A stretch of DNA of 64,000 bases from NCEH01 sp043195095 (GTDB taxonomy: Bacteria > Pseudomonadota > Alphaproteobacteria > Rhizobiales > Xanthobacteraceae). A program made the position numbers and the translations under genes. The stretch lies in the NCBI RefSeq assembly GCF_043195095.1, contig NZ_JBAFWN010000007.1, one strand, 5' to 3'. Of this stretch, positions 16,902-25,009 are shown piece by piece. The first letter of the stretch is position 1; each line of letters opens with the position of its first letter. The notes beneath the pieces were generated by a model, which saw only the letters and a program-made list of their open reading frames with translations, searched no databases and had not been told where the DNA came from.

Positions 16902-19232
16902 ATGAACATCAATGTTCGGCCCCAGGGCGCGCAAGGCGCCACACGCGGCATCGTGCGCGGCGGGGAAACCCTGAAGGAACATCGCGACCGCCTCATGGAG
17001 GCGACCAAACGCACCAAGCATTACGCAGGCCTTGAGAAGATGGAGCTGCGCGACAGCCAGCCCATCCATTACAACAAGCTGTTCTCCCGGCTGCGCGCCG
17101 GCGTGGTGGATGCGCGCGAAACGGCGAAGAAGATCGCCGCCTCGCCCATCGTCGAGCAGGAGGGCGAACTGTGCTTCACCCTCTATAATGCGGCGGGCGA
17201 CAGCATCCTCACCTCCACCGGCATCATCATCCATGTGGGAACCATGGGTGCGGCGATCAAATACATGATCGAGAACGACTGGGAGAGCAATCCCGGCATC
17301 AAGGACAAGGACATCTTCTGCAACAACGACTGCCTGATCGGGAACGTCCATCCCTGCGACATCCACACCATCGTGCCGATCTTCTGGGAGGGCGAGCTGA
17401 TCGGCTGGGTCGGCGGCGTCACCCACGTCATCGACACCGGTTCGGTGGGGCCGGGCTCCATGTCCACCGGGCAGGTGCAGCGCTTCGGCGACGGCTACCA
17501 GATCACCTGCCGCAAGGTGGGCGCCGACGACACGCTGTTCCGCGACTGGCTGCACGAGAGCCAGCGCATGGTGCGCACCACCCGCTACTGGATGCTGGAC
17601 GAGCGCACCCGCATCGCGGGCTGCCACATGATCCGCAAGCTGGTGGAAGAGGTGGTCGCGGAAGAAGGCATCGAGGCCTATTGGAAGTTCGCCTATGAGG
17701 CGGTCGAGCACGGCCGGCAGGGCTTGCAGAACCGCATCAAGGCCATGACCATTCCCGGCACCTACCGGCAGGTGGGCTTCGTGGACGTGCCCTACGCCCA
17801 TGAGGACGTGCGGGTGCCCTCCGACTTCGCCAAGCTCGACACCATCATGCACTCGCCCTCGGAAATCACGATCCGCGGCGACGGCACCTGGCGGCTCGAT
17901 TTCGAAGGCTCCAGCCGCTGGGGCTGGCACACCTACAATGCCCATCAGGTGAGCTTCACCTCGGGCATCTGGGTGATGATGACCCAGACCCTGATCCCCT
18001 CGGAAATGATCAATGACGGGGCGGCCTACGGCACCGAGTTTCGCCTGCCCAAGGGCACCTGGATGAACCCGGACGACCGCCGCGTCGCCTTCTCCTATTC
18101 CTGGCACTTCCTCGTCTCGACCTGGACGGCGCTCTGGCGCGGCCTGTCGCGCTCCTATTTCGGGCGCGGCTACCTGGAGGAGGTGAATGCGGGCAATGCC
18201 AACACCTCCAACTGGCTGCAGGGCGGCGGCTTCAACCAATATGACGAGATCCACGCGGTGAACTCGTTCGAATGCGCCGCCAACGGCACCGGCGCCACGG
18301 CGGTGCATGACGGCCTCTCCCATGCCGCCGCCATCTGGAACCCGGAAGGCGACATGGGCGACATGGAGATCTGGGAACTGGCCGAGCCGCTGGTCTATCT
18401 CGGCCGGCAGATCAAGGCCTCCTCCGGCGGCGCCGGCAAGTATCGCGGCGGGTGCGGGTTCGAGAGCCTGCGCATGGTCTGGAACGCCAAGGACTGGACC
18501 ATGTTCTTCATGGGCAACGGCCACATCTCCTCCGATTGGGGGCTGATGGGCGGCTATCCGGCCGCCTCCGGCTATCGCTTCGCCGCCCATGACACCGGGC
18601 TGAAGGAGCTGATCGCCTCCGGTGCGCCGATCCCGTTCGGCGGCGATACCGATCCGCAGAACCCGGTGTGGGACGCGATGATGCCCGACGCCAGGATCAA
18701 GCGCGACAAGCAGGCGATCACCACCGAGGAGATGTTCAAGGATTACGATCTCTACCTCAACTACATGCGCGGCGGCCCCGGCTTCGGCGATCCGATCGAC
18801 CGGGATCCGCAGAGCGTGGTGGCCGACATCAATGGCGGCTATCTGGTGGAGCGCTTCGCCCTCCAGGTCTATGGCGTCGTGGCGGAAAAGGGCGCGGACG
18901 GTACCTATGCCGTGGATGCGCCCGCCACCGCCACGCGGCGCAAGGAGATCCGCGCCGAGCGGCTCGCCAAGTCCGTGCCCACCCGCGACTGGATGAAGGG
19001 TGAGCGCGAGAAGATCCTTGCCAAGGACGCGGGCGACCACGTCAAGCAGATGTTCGCCTCGTCCTTCAAGCTCGGGCCGAAATTCTTCAAGGACTTCCAG
19101 ACGTTCTGGGATCTGCCGGCGGACTGGACGCTGCTGGAGGAAGAGATCGGCATCCCTCACTACGGCTCGCACTACCACATGGACGTGTCCGAGCTGCCCG
19201 ACGTGAAGACCGTGCAATTCGTCGAACAATAA
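16902..19232 (+). CDS. acxB: acetone carboxylase alpha subunit
   Basis: 776-aa protein of the hydantoinase B family, the largest subunit of the alpha2-beta2-gamma2 enzyme and known to hold the Mn carboxylation site. Recognisable stretches include NNDCLIGNVHPCDIHTIVP, with acidic and His residues suited to metal binding, and GGCGFESLRMVWNAKDW. It starts at ATG 16902 after an AAGGAAA ribosome site, 41 bases downstream of acxA. The length agrees with the 87-kDa subunit of Xanthobacter. Confidence 0.95.
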   Translation: MNINVRPQGAQGATRGIVRGGETLKEHRDRLMEATKRTKHYAGLEKMELRDSQPIHYNKLFSRLRAGVVDARETAKKIAASPIVEQEGELCFTLYNAAGDSILTSTGIIIHVGTMGAAIKYMIENDWESNPGIKDKDIFCNNDCLIGNVHPCDIHTIVPIFWEGELIGWVGGVTHVIDTGSVGPGSMSTGQVQRFGDGYQITCRKVGADDTLFRDWLHESQRMVRTTRYWMLDERTRIAGCHMIRKLVEEVVAEEGIEAYWKFAYEAVEHGRQGLQNRIKAMTIPGTYRQVGFVDVPYAHEDVRVPSDFAKLDTIMHSPSEITIRGDGTWRLDFEGSSRWGWHTYNAHQVSFTSGIWVMMTQTLIPSEMINDGAAYGTEFRLPKGTWMNPDDRRVAFSYSWHFLVSTWTALWRGLSRSYFGRGYLEEVNAGNANTSNWLQGGGFNQYDEIHAVNSFECAANGTGATAVHDGLSHAAAIWNPEGDMGDMEIWELAEPLVYLGRQIKASSGGAGKYRGGCGFESLRMVWNAKDWTMFFMGNGHISSDWGLMGGYPAASGYRFAAHDTGLKELIASGAPIPFGGDTDPQNPVWDAMMPDARIKRDKQAITTEEMFKDYDLYLNYMRGGPGFGDPIDRDPQSVVADINGGYLVERFALQVYGVVAEKGADGTYAVDAPATATRRKEIRAERLAKSVPTRDWMKGEREKILAKDAGDHVKQMFASSFKLGPKFFKDFQTFWDLPADWTLLEEEIGIPHYGSHYHMDVSELPDVKTVQFVEQ

Positions 19233-19240
19233 GCGCGCCG

Positions 19241-19263
19241 GGCACCGGCCGCGCGCCGGTGCC
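19241..19263 (+). other. intercistronic hairpin between acxB and acxC
   Basis: GGCACCGGC (19241-19249) and GCCGGTGCC (19255-19263) form a perfect nine-base stem with a five-base loop, eight bases after the acxB stop. No T-run follows and acxC begins 35 bases later with its own strong AGGAGGAC site. It is more likely an mRNA-stabilising or partial attenuating structure than a full terminator. Confidence 0.7.
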
Positions 19264-19298
19264 TTCCGCCTCAATCATCAAAATTCAGGAGGACACCC

Positions 19299-19805
19299 AT
19301 GGCCTACACACGCGCCAAGATCGCCGACCTCGTCGATGGAAAGATCGACCACGACACGCTGCACCAGATGCTCGCCACACCGAAGGACCCGGAGCGCTTC
19401 TCCATCTATCTGGAGATCCTTCAGCAACGCATGCCCTGGGATGACAAGATCATCCTGCCGCTCGGTCCGAAACTTTTCATGGTCCAGCGCAAGGATACCA
19501 AGCAATGGAAGATCCGCTGCGAATGCGGCCATGATTTCTGCGACTGGCGGGAAAACTGGAAGCTGTTCGCCCGCGTGCATGTGCGCGACACGCCGGAAAA
19601 GATGGAGGAGATCTATCCGCGCCTGATGACGCCGACCTCCTCCTGGCAGGTGCTGCGGGAATTCTATTGCCCGGAATGCGGCACGCTGCATGATGTGGAA
19701 GCGCCAACCCCCTGGTATCCGGTGATCCGCGATTTCGAACCGGACATCGACACCTTCTACAAGGACTGGCTCGGCCTGCCGGTGCCCGAGCGCGTCGACG
19801 CCTGA
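19299..19805 (+). CDS. acxC: acetone carboxylase gamma subunit
   Basis: 168-aa small subunit of acetone carboxylase, matching the known 19.6-kDa protein. It contains a zinc-ribbon-like pair, C74-E-C76 with C81 and C124-P-E-C127, consistent with the zinc site known in this subunit. ATG 19299 follows AGGAGGAC. Last gene of the operon; a seven-base hairpin lies 10 bases after the stop. Confidence 0.94.
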   Translation: MAYTRAKIADLVDGKIDHDTLHQMLATPKDPERFSIYLEILQQRMPWDDKIILPLGPKLFMVQRKDTKQWKIRCECGHDFCDWRENWKLFARVHVRDTPEKMEEIYPRLMTPTSSWQVLREFYCPECGTLHDVEAPTPWYPVIRDFEPDIDTFYKDWLGLPVPERVDA

Positions 19806-19814
19806 TGGCCCTGG

Positions 19815-19842
19815 CCCGGAGGGCGCTCTTGCACTCTCCGGG
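19815..19842 (+). terminator. candidate terminator hairpin of acxABC
   Basis: CCCGGAG (19815-19821) pairs with CTCCGGG (19836-19842) across a 14-base loop just after acxC. There is no T-tract, so if it ends transcription it probably acts with other factors. It lies between acxC and the convergent GNAT gene. Confidence 0.45.
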
Positions 19843-19869
19843 CGCACATTCCCGCGCCGGCGCCTTGCG

Positions 19870-20445
19870 TCAGCGGGTGGAGAGCGGCAAAGGCGGCGGG
19901 GGCGCAGTGGCGCCGGCACCCAGCGAGCGCTGCACCATCACGCTGTCGGACCAACGGCCATAGCGATAGGCGACCCCCGGCAACAGCCCCACGCGCACGA
20001 AGCCGAACCGCTCGTGCAGGGTGAGCGAGGCGATATTGTCGGCGTCGATATAGCCGATCATCTGGCGGAAGCCGGCGGCCGCGCAGGCGTCGATCAGCCC
20101 GCGCATGAGCAGGCGGCCGATACCTTGCCCGAGATGCTCGTGGTGCACGTAGATCGAGTGCTTGACGCTGTAGCGATAGGCCGGCCGCTTGCGGAACAGC
20201 ACCACATAAGCATAGCCCAGCACCACGCCGTCCTTCACCGCGACGATGTGGGGGAAGCGGCGGCTCTTCAGGTTCTTGCGCCGCTCGCGCAGATCGTCCG
20301 GCTGCGGGGTTTCGCCGTCGTCCACCCCTTCCTCGACACCGCGTCGAATATGGCGGCGATAGATCGCCAGCATGGCATCCACATCCGCATCCCGCGACGG
20401 GCGCACGACGACAGCTTGCTCCTGCTCCATGGACGAACCCGACAT
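19870..20445 (-). CDS. GNAT N-acetyltransferase (phosphinothricin-acetyltransferase-like)
   Basis: 191-aa GNAT protein. The acetyl-CoA pyrophosphate-binding loop is HLGQGIGRLLM, preceded by the strand YVHHE; IGYIDADNIASLTLHERFGFVRVG is typical of the PAT/Bar and YncA branch acting on amino acids or amines. The C-terminus is a short Pro-rich tail. It begins eight bases after the stop of the Orn/Lys/Arg decarboxylase, so the two form an operon. The substrate might be the amine product of that decarboxylase (inference); amino-acid detoxification is the alternative. Confidence 0.82.
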   Translation of the reverse strand: MSGSSMEQEQAVVVRPSRDADVDAMLAIYRRHIRRGVEEGVDDGETPQPDDLRERRKNLKSRRFPHIVAVKDGVVLGYAYVVLFRKRPAYRYSVKHSIYVHHEHLGQGIGRLLMRGLIDACAAAGFRQMIGYIDADNIASLTLHERFGFVRVGLLPGVAYRYGRWSDSVMVQRSLGAGATAPPPPLPLSTR

Positions 20446-20453
20446 TCCCCGCC

Positions 20454-22811
20454 CTATTCGGCGACAACATAAGTGTGGAGCCGCACGCGGCCCGATGCAT
20501 CGTTTTGGCGATAGACGCCTTGGATCTCCACGTCAAAGCCGGGAAAGGTGTTGAAGCAGGCTTCGAACATCTTGAGATAATCAATCATCGGCTGCGCGCG
20601 CTCGGTCAGCCGCTCGCCCGGCACGATGGTGGCGATGCCCGGCGGATAGACCACGAACGGCGTCGTCGCGATGCGGCCGGAAATGGCGTCGATGGGCAGG
20701 AAGTCCACGTCGTTGCGGACCAGGGCACGCGCCGCATCATGGGGCGACATCGCGATATCGGGCAGGTGCGCGGCGGAAAACTGCATGGCCTGGAGCGCGC
20801 TGACATTGGCCGCGCGGAAGAAGCGGTGCATCTCCCCGCACAGATCGCGCAACCGCACCCCGGCATAGCGGGCGGGCCGGCGGCGGAAGAATTCCGGGAT
20901 CGCCTCCTCCAGCAGCGCATTGTCGTCGTGCAGCTTCTTGAAGGCGACGAGGCCGCTGATCAGCGTGCCCGCCTTGCTCGCCTCCACCCCCGGCGTCAGC
21001 AGGAAGAGCAGGGAATTCAGGTCGTTCTTCTCGGCAACGATGCGGTTCTCGCGCAGATATTGCGCCACGATCGGCGCGGGAATTCCGTGCTCGGCATAAG
21101 CGCCGGTGGCGCGGTCGAAACCGGGGGTGAGGAGGGTCAGCTTGTTCGGATCGGTCATGGCGAAGCCGGGGGCCATGCCTGCGAACCCGTGCCAGGCGGC
21201 GCCGGGGGTCAGATGCCAGAAGGCCGGGTTGGTGGCGAGCTGGTCGGTGGCGACGCTCTCCCACGGCACATCGTGCACCGCGCCGGGGCTCGACACGTCG
21301 GGGATCGCCACGCGATCCGGCACGAATGGCTCGAAGAACCAGCGCCGCTCTACCCGCTGCTCCTTCTCCTCGAACTCGCGCCGCACCGCGCGGATCTTCT
21401 TCCGCAGCTCGATGCCGAGGCGGATCGTGTCGTCCCACAGCACTTCACCCGAGCGGCCCTTCATCATCTGCGCGCCTACGTCCAGTGAGGCGAACAGGGG
21501 ATAGAAGGGCGAAGTCGAGGCGTGCTGCATGAAGCTCTCGTTGAAGCGCCGGTGCTCCACGCGGCGCTTCTGGCCGGTGATGTGCCGGTCCTTCATGTGG
21601 ATCTGCGAGGCCTGCGAGAAGCTCGCCAGCTGCTTGTGAGTGGATTGGGTGGCGATGATGCCCGGCGCGTCGGGGCCAAGATCGGCAAGGCCCATGGCGA
21701 AGCGCCCGGCATAGAGCGGGTGGAACTTCATGAAGCCCGCCCACGCCTCGTCGAACAAAATGTAGTCGCACAGGTGGCCGATCTTTTTCAGGATCATCTC
21801 GGCATTGTGGATCGTGCCGTCATAGGTGCACTGCTCCACCACGGCGACGCGGAACGGGCGCGGCTTCTTCCACGCCTCGGGGTCCTTCACCAGGGGGTGG
21901 GTGCGGATGCGCTCACGCAGGGCCGCTTCGTCCAGCGCCGCGAACTCCATGGAGCCGATGAGGCCCCAGGCATTGCGCACGGTGGGCACATAGACCGGAA
22001 TGCCCCCGGCGATCAGCAGCGCCCCATGATGGGCGGCCTTGTGGTTGTTGCGGTCGAACAGCACGAGGTCGCCGTCGGTGACCAAAGCGGTGAGTGCCAC
22101 TTTGTTGGAGGTGGAAGTCCCGTTCAGCACGAAATAAGTCTTCTCTGCGCCGAAGATCTTCGCCGCTTCCTTCTGCGCCTGGAGGGCCGGTCCCTCATGG
22201 GTCAGCAGGTCGCCGAGATCGAGCACGGAATTGTCGAGATCGTCGCGGAACACCGCCTCGCCCAGATGCTCCATGAACACCCGGCCGATGGGGCTTCTGG
22301 AATAGAACACGCCGCCATTGTGCCCCGGGCAGGTCCAGAGCTGGTTGCCCTCTTCCGCATAATCCACCAGGGCGCCGAAGAACGGGGTCTTCAGCGTCTC
22401 GGCGTATTGCTTCAGCCGGCTGATGAGGTTCTTGGCGATGAAAGCGGGGGTCTCCTCGGAGAGGAAGACATAGCCGTCGATGAAGTCCAGCACCTCCACC
22501 GGCACATCCTCGAAGCGCTTGCGGCGGATAAGGAGGATGATCGGGAAATCGAGGCCGCGGCGGCGCATGAGGTTGATGAGGGAGGCGGTCTTGCCCTCCA
22601 GGCCCTTCTTGCCCCAGTCCACCAGCATGCAGCCGATGGCGGCATCGGTCTGAACGGCGATCTCCGCGTCTTCCAGATTGCGCGCCTTCACCACCTCGAA
22701 GCCGGAGCTTTCAATCTCCCTGACGATCTGGTTGTAGCGGGCGCCTTCCAGGTCCTCGGCGTCGAAGACCGGGGTCGCGAACAGGAAATTGAAGCGCTTG
22801 AAATAATCCAT
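20454..22811 (-). CDS. Orn/Lys/Arg decarboxylase, fold-type I PLP enzyme
   Basis: 785-aa enzyme of the biodegradative ornithine/lysine/arginine decarboxylase family. Residues 1-130 form the receiver-like wing domain. The PLP-binding core contains TCPGHNGGVFYSRSP, the Asp-containing DYILFDEAWAGF, and ATQSTHKQLASFSQ with the Schiff-base Lys. A C-terminal domain follows. It removes CO2 from a basic amino acid to give putrescine, cadaverine or agmatine; which one cannot be told from sequence. Length exceeds SpeC (about 711-732 aa) and is close to AdiA (about 755 aa). Followed by a GNAT gene; a LysR gene on the same strand lies upstream. Confidence 0.88.
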   Translation of the reverse strand: MDYFKRFNFLFATPVFDAEDLEGARYNQIVREIESSGFEVVKARNLEDAEIAVQTDAAIGCMLVDWGKKGLEGKTASLINLMRRRGLDFPIILLIRRKRFEDVPVEVLDFIDGYVFLSEETPAFIAKNLISRLKQYAETLKTPFFGALVDYAEEGNQLWTCPGHNGGVFYSRSPIGRVFMEHLGEAVFRDDLDNSVLDLGDLLTHEGPALQAQKEAAKIFGAEKTYFVLNGTSTSNKVALTALVTDGDLVLFDRNNHKAAHHGALLIAGGIPVYVPTVRNAWGLIGSMEFAALDEAALRERIRTHPLVKDPEAWKKPRPFRVAVVEQCTYDGTIHNAEMILKKIGHLCDYILFDEAWAGFMKFHPLYAGRFAMGLADLGPDAPGIIATQSTHKQLASFSQASQIHMKDRHITGQKRRVEHRRFNESFMQHASTSPFYPLFASLDVGAQMMKGRSGEVLWDDTIRLGIELRKKIRAVRREFEEKEQRVERRWFFEPFVPDRVAIPDVSSPGAVHDVPWESVATDQLATNPAFWHLTPGAAWHGFAGMAPGFAMTDPNKLTLLTPGFDRATGAYAEHGIPAPIVAQYLRENRIVAEKNDLNSLLFLLTPGVEASKAGTLISGLVAFKKLHDDNALLEEAIPEFFRRRPARYAGVRLRDLCGEMHRFFRAANVSALQAMQFSAAHLPDIAMSPHDAARALVRNDVDFLPIDAISGRIATTPFVVYPPGIATIVPGERLTERAQPMIDYLKMFEACFNTFPGFDVEIQGVYRQNDASGRVRLHTYVVAE

Positions 22812-22895
22812 CTGGGCACCCGCTCTGATCCGAACCGGAGGTGTCGACGCGTTTCATGACAGTGCCGTGACAGCGCGACTCACGAACTTGCGGCC

Positions 22896-23801
22896 TCATG
22901 TCAGGGCGCAATAGGTCTGAAGGCGCGCGACCAGATGGTCAAAGGTGGCGCGCACCCGGCGCACCTGCCGCAGGTCCTCGTGCATGGCGACGAAGGTTTC
23001 CAGCTGCAGCGTGAACAGATCGGGCAGAACGCGCGTCAGCACCGGGGTTCGCGCCGCAAGCGCGATCTGGCACACGCCGATGCCCGCCCCCGCGCGGATC
23101 GCCTCCAGCTGCGCGAAATGGCTGTCGGTGCGATAGGCCAGCGCGCCGGGCACCACGCCATCGCTCAGCGCCGCCAGGGCCCGCAGGAAATCCACGTCGC
23201 GATCCGGGCCGACGATGGCGAAGCGGGCGAGATCGGCGACATCTCGCGGCACGCCCGCGCGCTCCAGATAGGCCGGCGCGGCGAACAGGCCCAGCTTCAC
23301 CGCACCCACATGCTTCACCACCAGAGCGCTCTGCACCGGCCGCACCATGCGCACGGCGATGTCCGCCTCCTGGTGCAGCAGATCCTGCGTGCGGTTGCTG
23401 AGATGGGTCTCGAACCGCAGGCGCGGGTGGCGCTGCAGCAATTCGGCCAGGATGGCGGGCAGTACGTGGGCGCCCACCATTTCGCTCGCGGTGATGCGGA
23501 CGCTGCCGGCGACGGCGCCCGCGTCCGCCGAGGCCGTGCGCGCGAATGCGGCGGCAGCCGCCGCCATGGCACGTGCATGCGGCCCGAGGGCCCGCGCCGC
23601 CTCGGTGGGCGTAAGGCCGGAGGGCGAGCGGGTGAAGAGCGCCTGCCCCAGCCCGCGCTCCAACGCCTCCAGCCGCCGCCGAACGGTCGCCTGCGCCACG
23701 GCGAGTTCCCGCGCGGCGGCAGAGAGGCTGCCATGCTCCAGCACCGCGAGAAACGCGCGTTGGTTTTCCCAGTCGGCGGAAGACAGGCTCATATATTTCA
23801 T
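22896..23801 (-). CDS. LysR-family transcriptional regulator
   Basis: 301-aa regulator with an N-terminal winged HTH (LAVLEHGSLSAAARELAVAQATVRRRLEALE) and a C-terminal effector-binding domain. Start ATG 23801 or ATG 23792 are equally possible; a TTG frame to 23843 is less likely. No clear Shine-Dalgarno is visible. It is divergent from the epimerase-like gene at 23878 across 76 AT-rich bases, the usual arrangement for a LysR regulator and its target. The decarboxylase gene lies downstream on the same strand, 84 bases away. Confidence 0.87.
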   Translation of the reverse strand: MKYMSLSSADWENQRAFLAVLEHGSLSAAARELAVAQATVRRRLEALERGLGQALFTRSPSGLTPTEAARALGPHARAMAAAAAAFARTASADAGAVAGSVRITASEMVGAHVLPAILAELLQRHPRLRFETHLSNRTQDLLHQEADIAVRMVRPVQSALVVKHVGAVKLGLFAAPAYLERAGVPRDVADLARFAIVGPDRDVDFLRALAALSDGVVPGALAYRTDSHFAQLEAIRAGAGIGVCQIALAARTPVLTRVLPDLFTLQLETFVAMHEDLRQVRRVRATFDHLVARLQTYCALT

Positions 23802-23877
23802 ACTAGCTATGACGCCAGATTTGACAATTCCATATGAGCCCAAAACGCCGTTCTATCCCGCCGAACGGGAGACCAAC

Positions 23878-24891
23878 ATGACGGACACTCTGGAAAAGAC
23901 GGCGCTGGTGCTGGGCGCCACGGGCGGCATCGGCGGGGAGGTGGCCGCGGAGCTGCTGCGTCGGGGCTGGACGGTGAACGCGCTGGCCCGCGATCCCGAA
24001 ACCGCCGCCCCGCGCTGGCACCGGCCGGAGCGCGGCCTCCATTGGATCAAGGGCGATGCCATGAATGCGGACGCGGTGGTGGCGGCGGCGCGGGGCGCGG
24101 ACCTCATCGTCCACGCCGTCAACCCGCCCGGCTATCGCGACTGGGATAAGCTCGTAATACCCATGCTGGAGAATTCCATCGCGGCGGCGCGAGCAAGCGG
24201 CGCGCGAATCCTGCTGCCGGGCACGGTCTATAATTTCGGCCCCGACGCCTTCCTCGCGCCCGGCGAAGACGCCCCGCAGAACCCGAGCACCCGCAAGGGC
24301 GCGATTCGCGTCACCATGGAACGCCGGCTCCGCGCGGTCTCGTCCGAAGGAGTGCGGGCGCTGATCGTGCGGGCAGGTGATTTCTTCGGCCCCCATGCCG
24401 GCAACAACTGGTTCTCGCAAGGCCTGGTGCGGCCCGGCCGGCCGCTGCGTGCCATCAGCGTGCCGGGCCGGCCGGGCATCGGGCACCAATGGGCCTATCT
24501 GCCCGACGTGGCGCGGACCATGGTGCAGTTGGCGGAACGCGGCGACGCGCTCGGCGCTTTCGAGGTGTTCCACATGGACGGCCATTGGGACGCCGACGGG
24601 CACGCGATGAGCGCCGCTATCCGCGCGGCTTGCGGCCGGCCGGATCTCAAGATCCGGCCCTTTCCCTGGTGGCTGGTCCCGCTCGCCGCGCCGTTCGTGA
24701 CCACGTTCCGGGAAATGGGCGAGATGCGTTATCTCTGGCGGGTGCCGCTGCGCATGAACAATGCCCGCCTCGTAGCGGTTCTTGGTGCGGAACCCCATAC
24801 ACCTCTCGTCACGGCGGTGCGCGAGACCCTCGCGGGCATCGGCTGCTTGCCAGACGAGGCCGGTATTCCGCGCCATCAGACCGCACCGTGA
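23878..24891 (+). CDS. NAD(P)-dependent epimerase/dehydratase-like protein
   Basis: 337-aa Rossmann-fold protein of the atypical/extended SDR group. The N-terminal dinucleotide motif is VLGATGGIGGEVA, and LLPGTVYNFGPDAFLAP supplies the YNFG motif seen in NAD-epimerase-like proteins. No classical YxxxK is obvious. It begins at ATG 23878 after a GGGAG site. It is probably regulated by the divergent LysR gene. Substrate unknown. Confidence 0.8.
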   Translation: MTDTLEKTALVLGATGGIGGEVAAELLRRGWTVNALARDPETAAPRWHRPERGLHWIKGDAMNADAVVAAARGADLIVHAVNPPGYRDWDKLVIPMLENSIAAARASGARILLPGTVYNFGPDAFLAPGEDAPQNPSTRKGAIRVTMERRLRAVSSEGVRALIVRAGDFFGPHAGNNWFSQGLVRPGRPLRAISVPGRPGIGHQWAYLPDVARTMVQLAERGDALGAFEVFHMDGHWDADGHAMSAAIRAACGRPDLKIRPFPWWLVPLAAPFVTTFREMGEMRYLWRVPLRMNNARLVAVLGAEPHTPLVTAVRETLAGIGCLPDEAGIPRHQTAP

Positions 24892-24949
24892 GAGCGGGGC
24901 GTGATCGGCGAGACATTGCCCTGGCGGACGACGCCCGCCCGGGCGCGCC

Positions 24950-24978
24950 CTTGAAATCGGCGGGGGCATCCGCCATCT
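24950..24978 (+). promoter_or_regulatory. candidate sigma-32 heat-shock promoter of htpG
   Basis: CTTGAAA (24950-24956) and GCCATCT (24972-24978), separated by 15 bases, resemble the heat-shock sigma factor consensus CTTGAAA-N11-16-CCCATNT. The pair lies 32 bases before the htpG ATG in an otherwise gene-free 118-base gap. Position and gene identity support the assignment. Confidence 0.65.
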
Positions 24979-25009
24979 GGTCGTCGCCTTCAACTGGAGA
25001 GCTGCCGCC

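Noticed and set aside
16881..19274. Long minus-strand open frame opposite acxB
   Set aside because: Antisense shadow of the acetone carboxylase alpha gene; no recognisable protein features.
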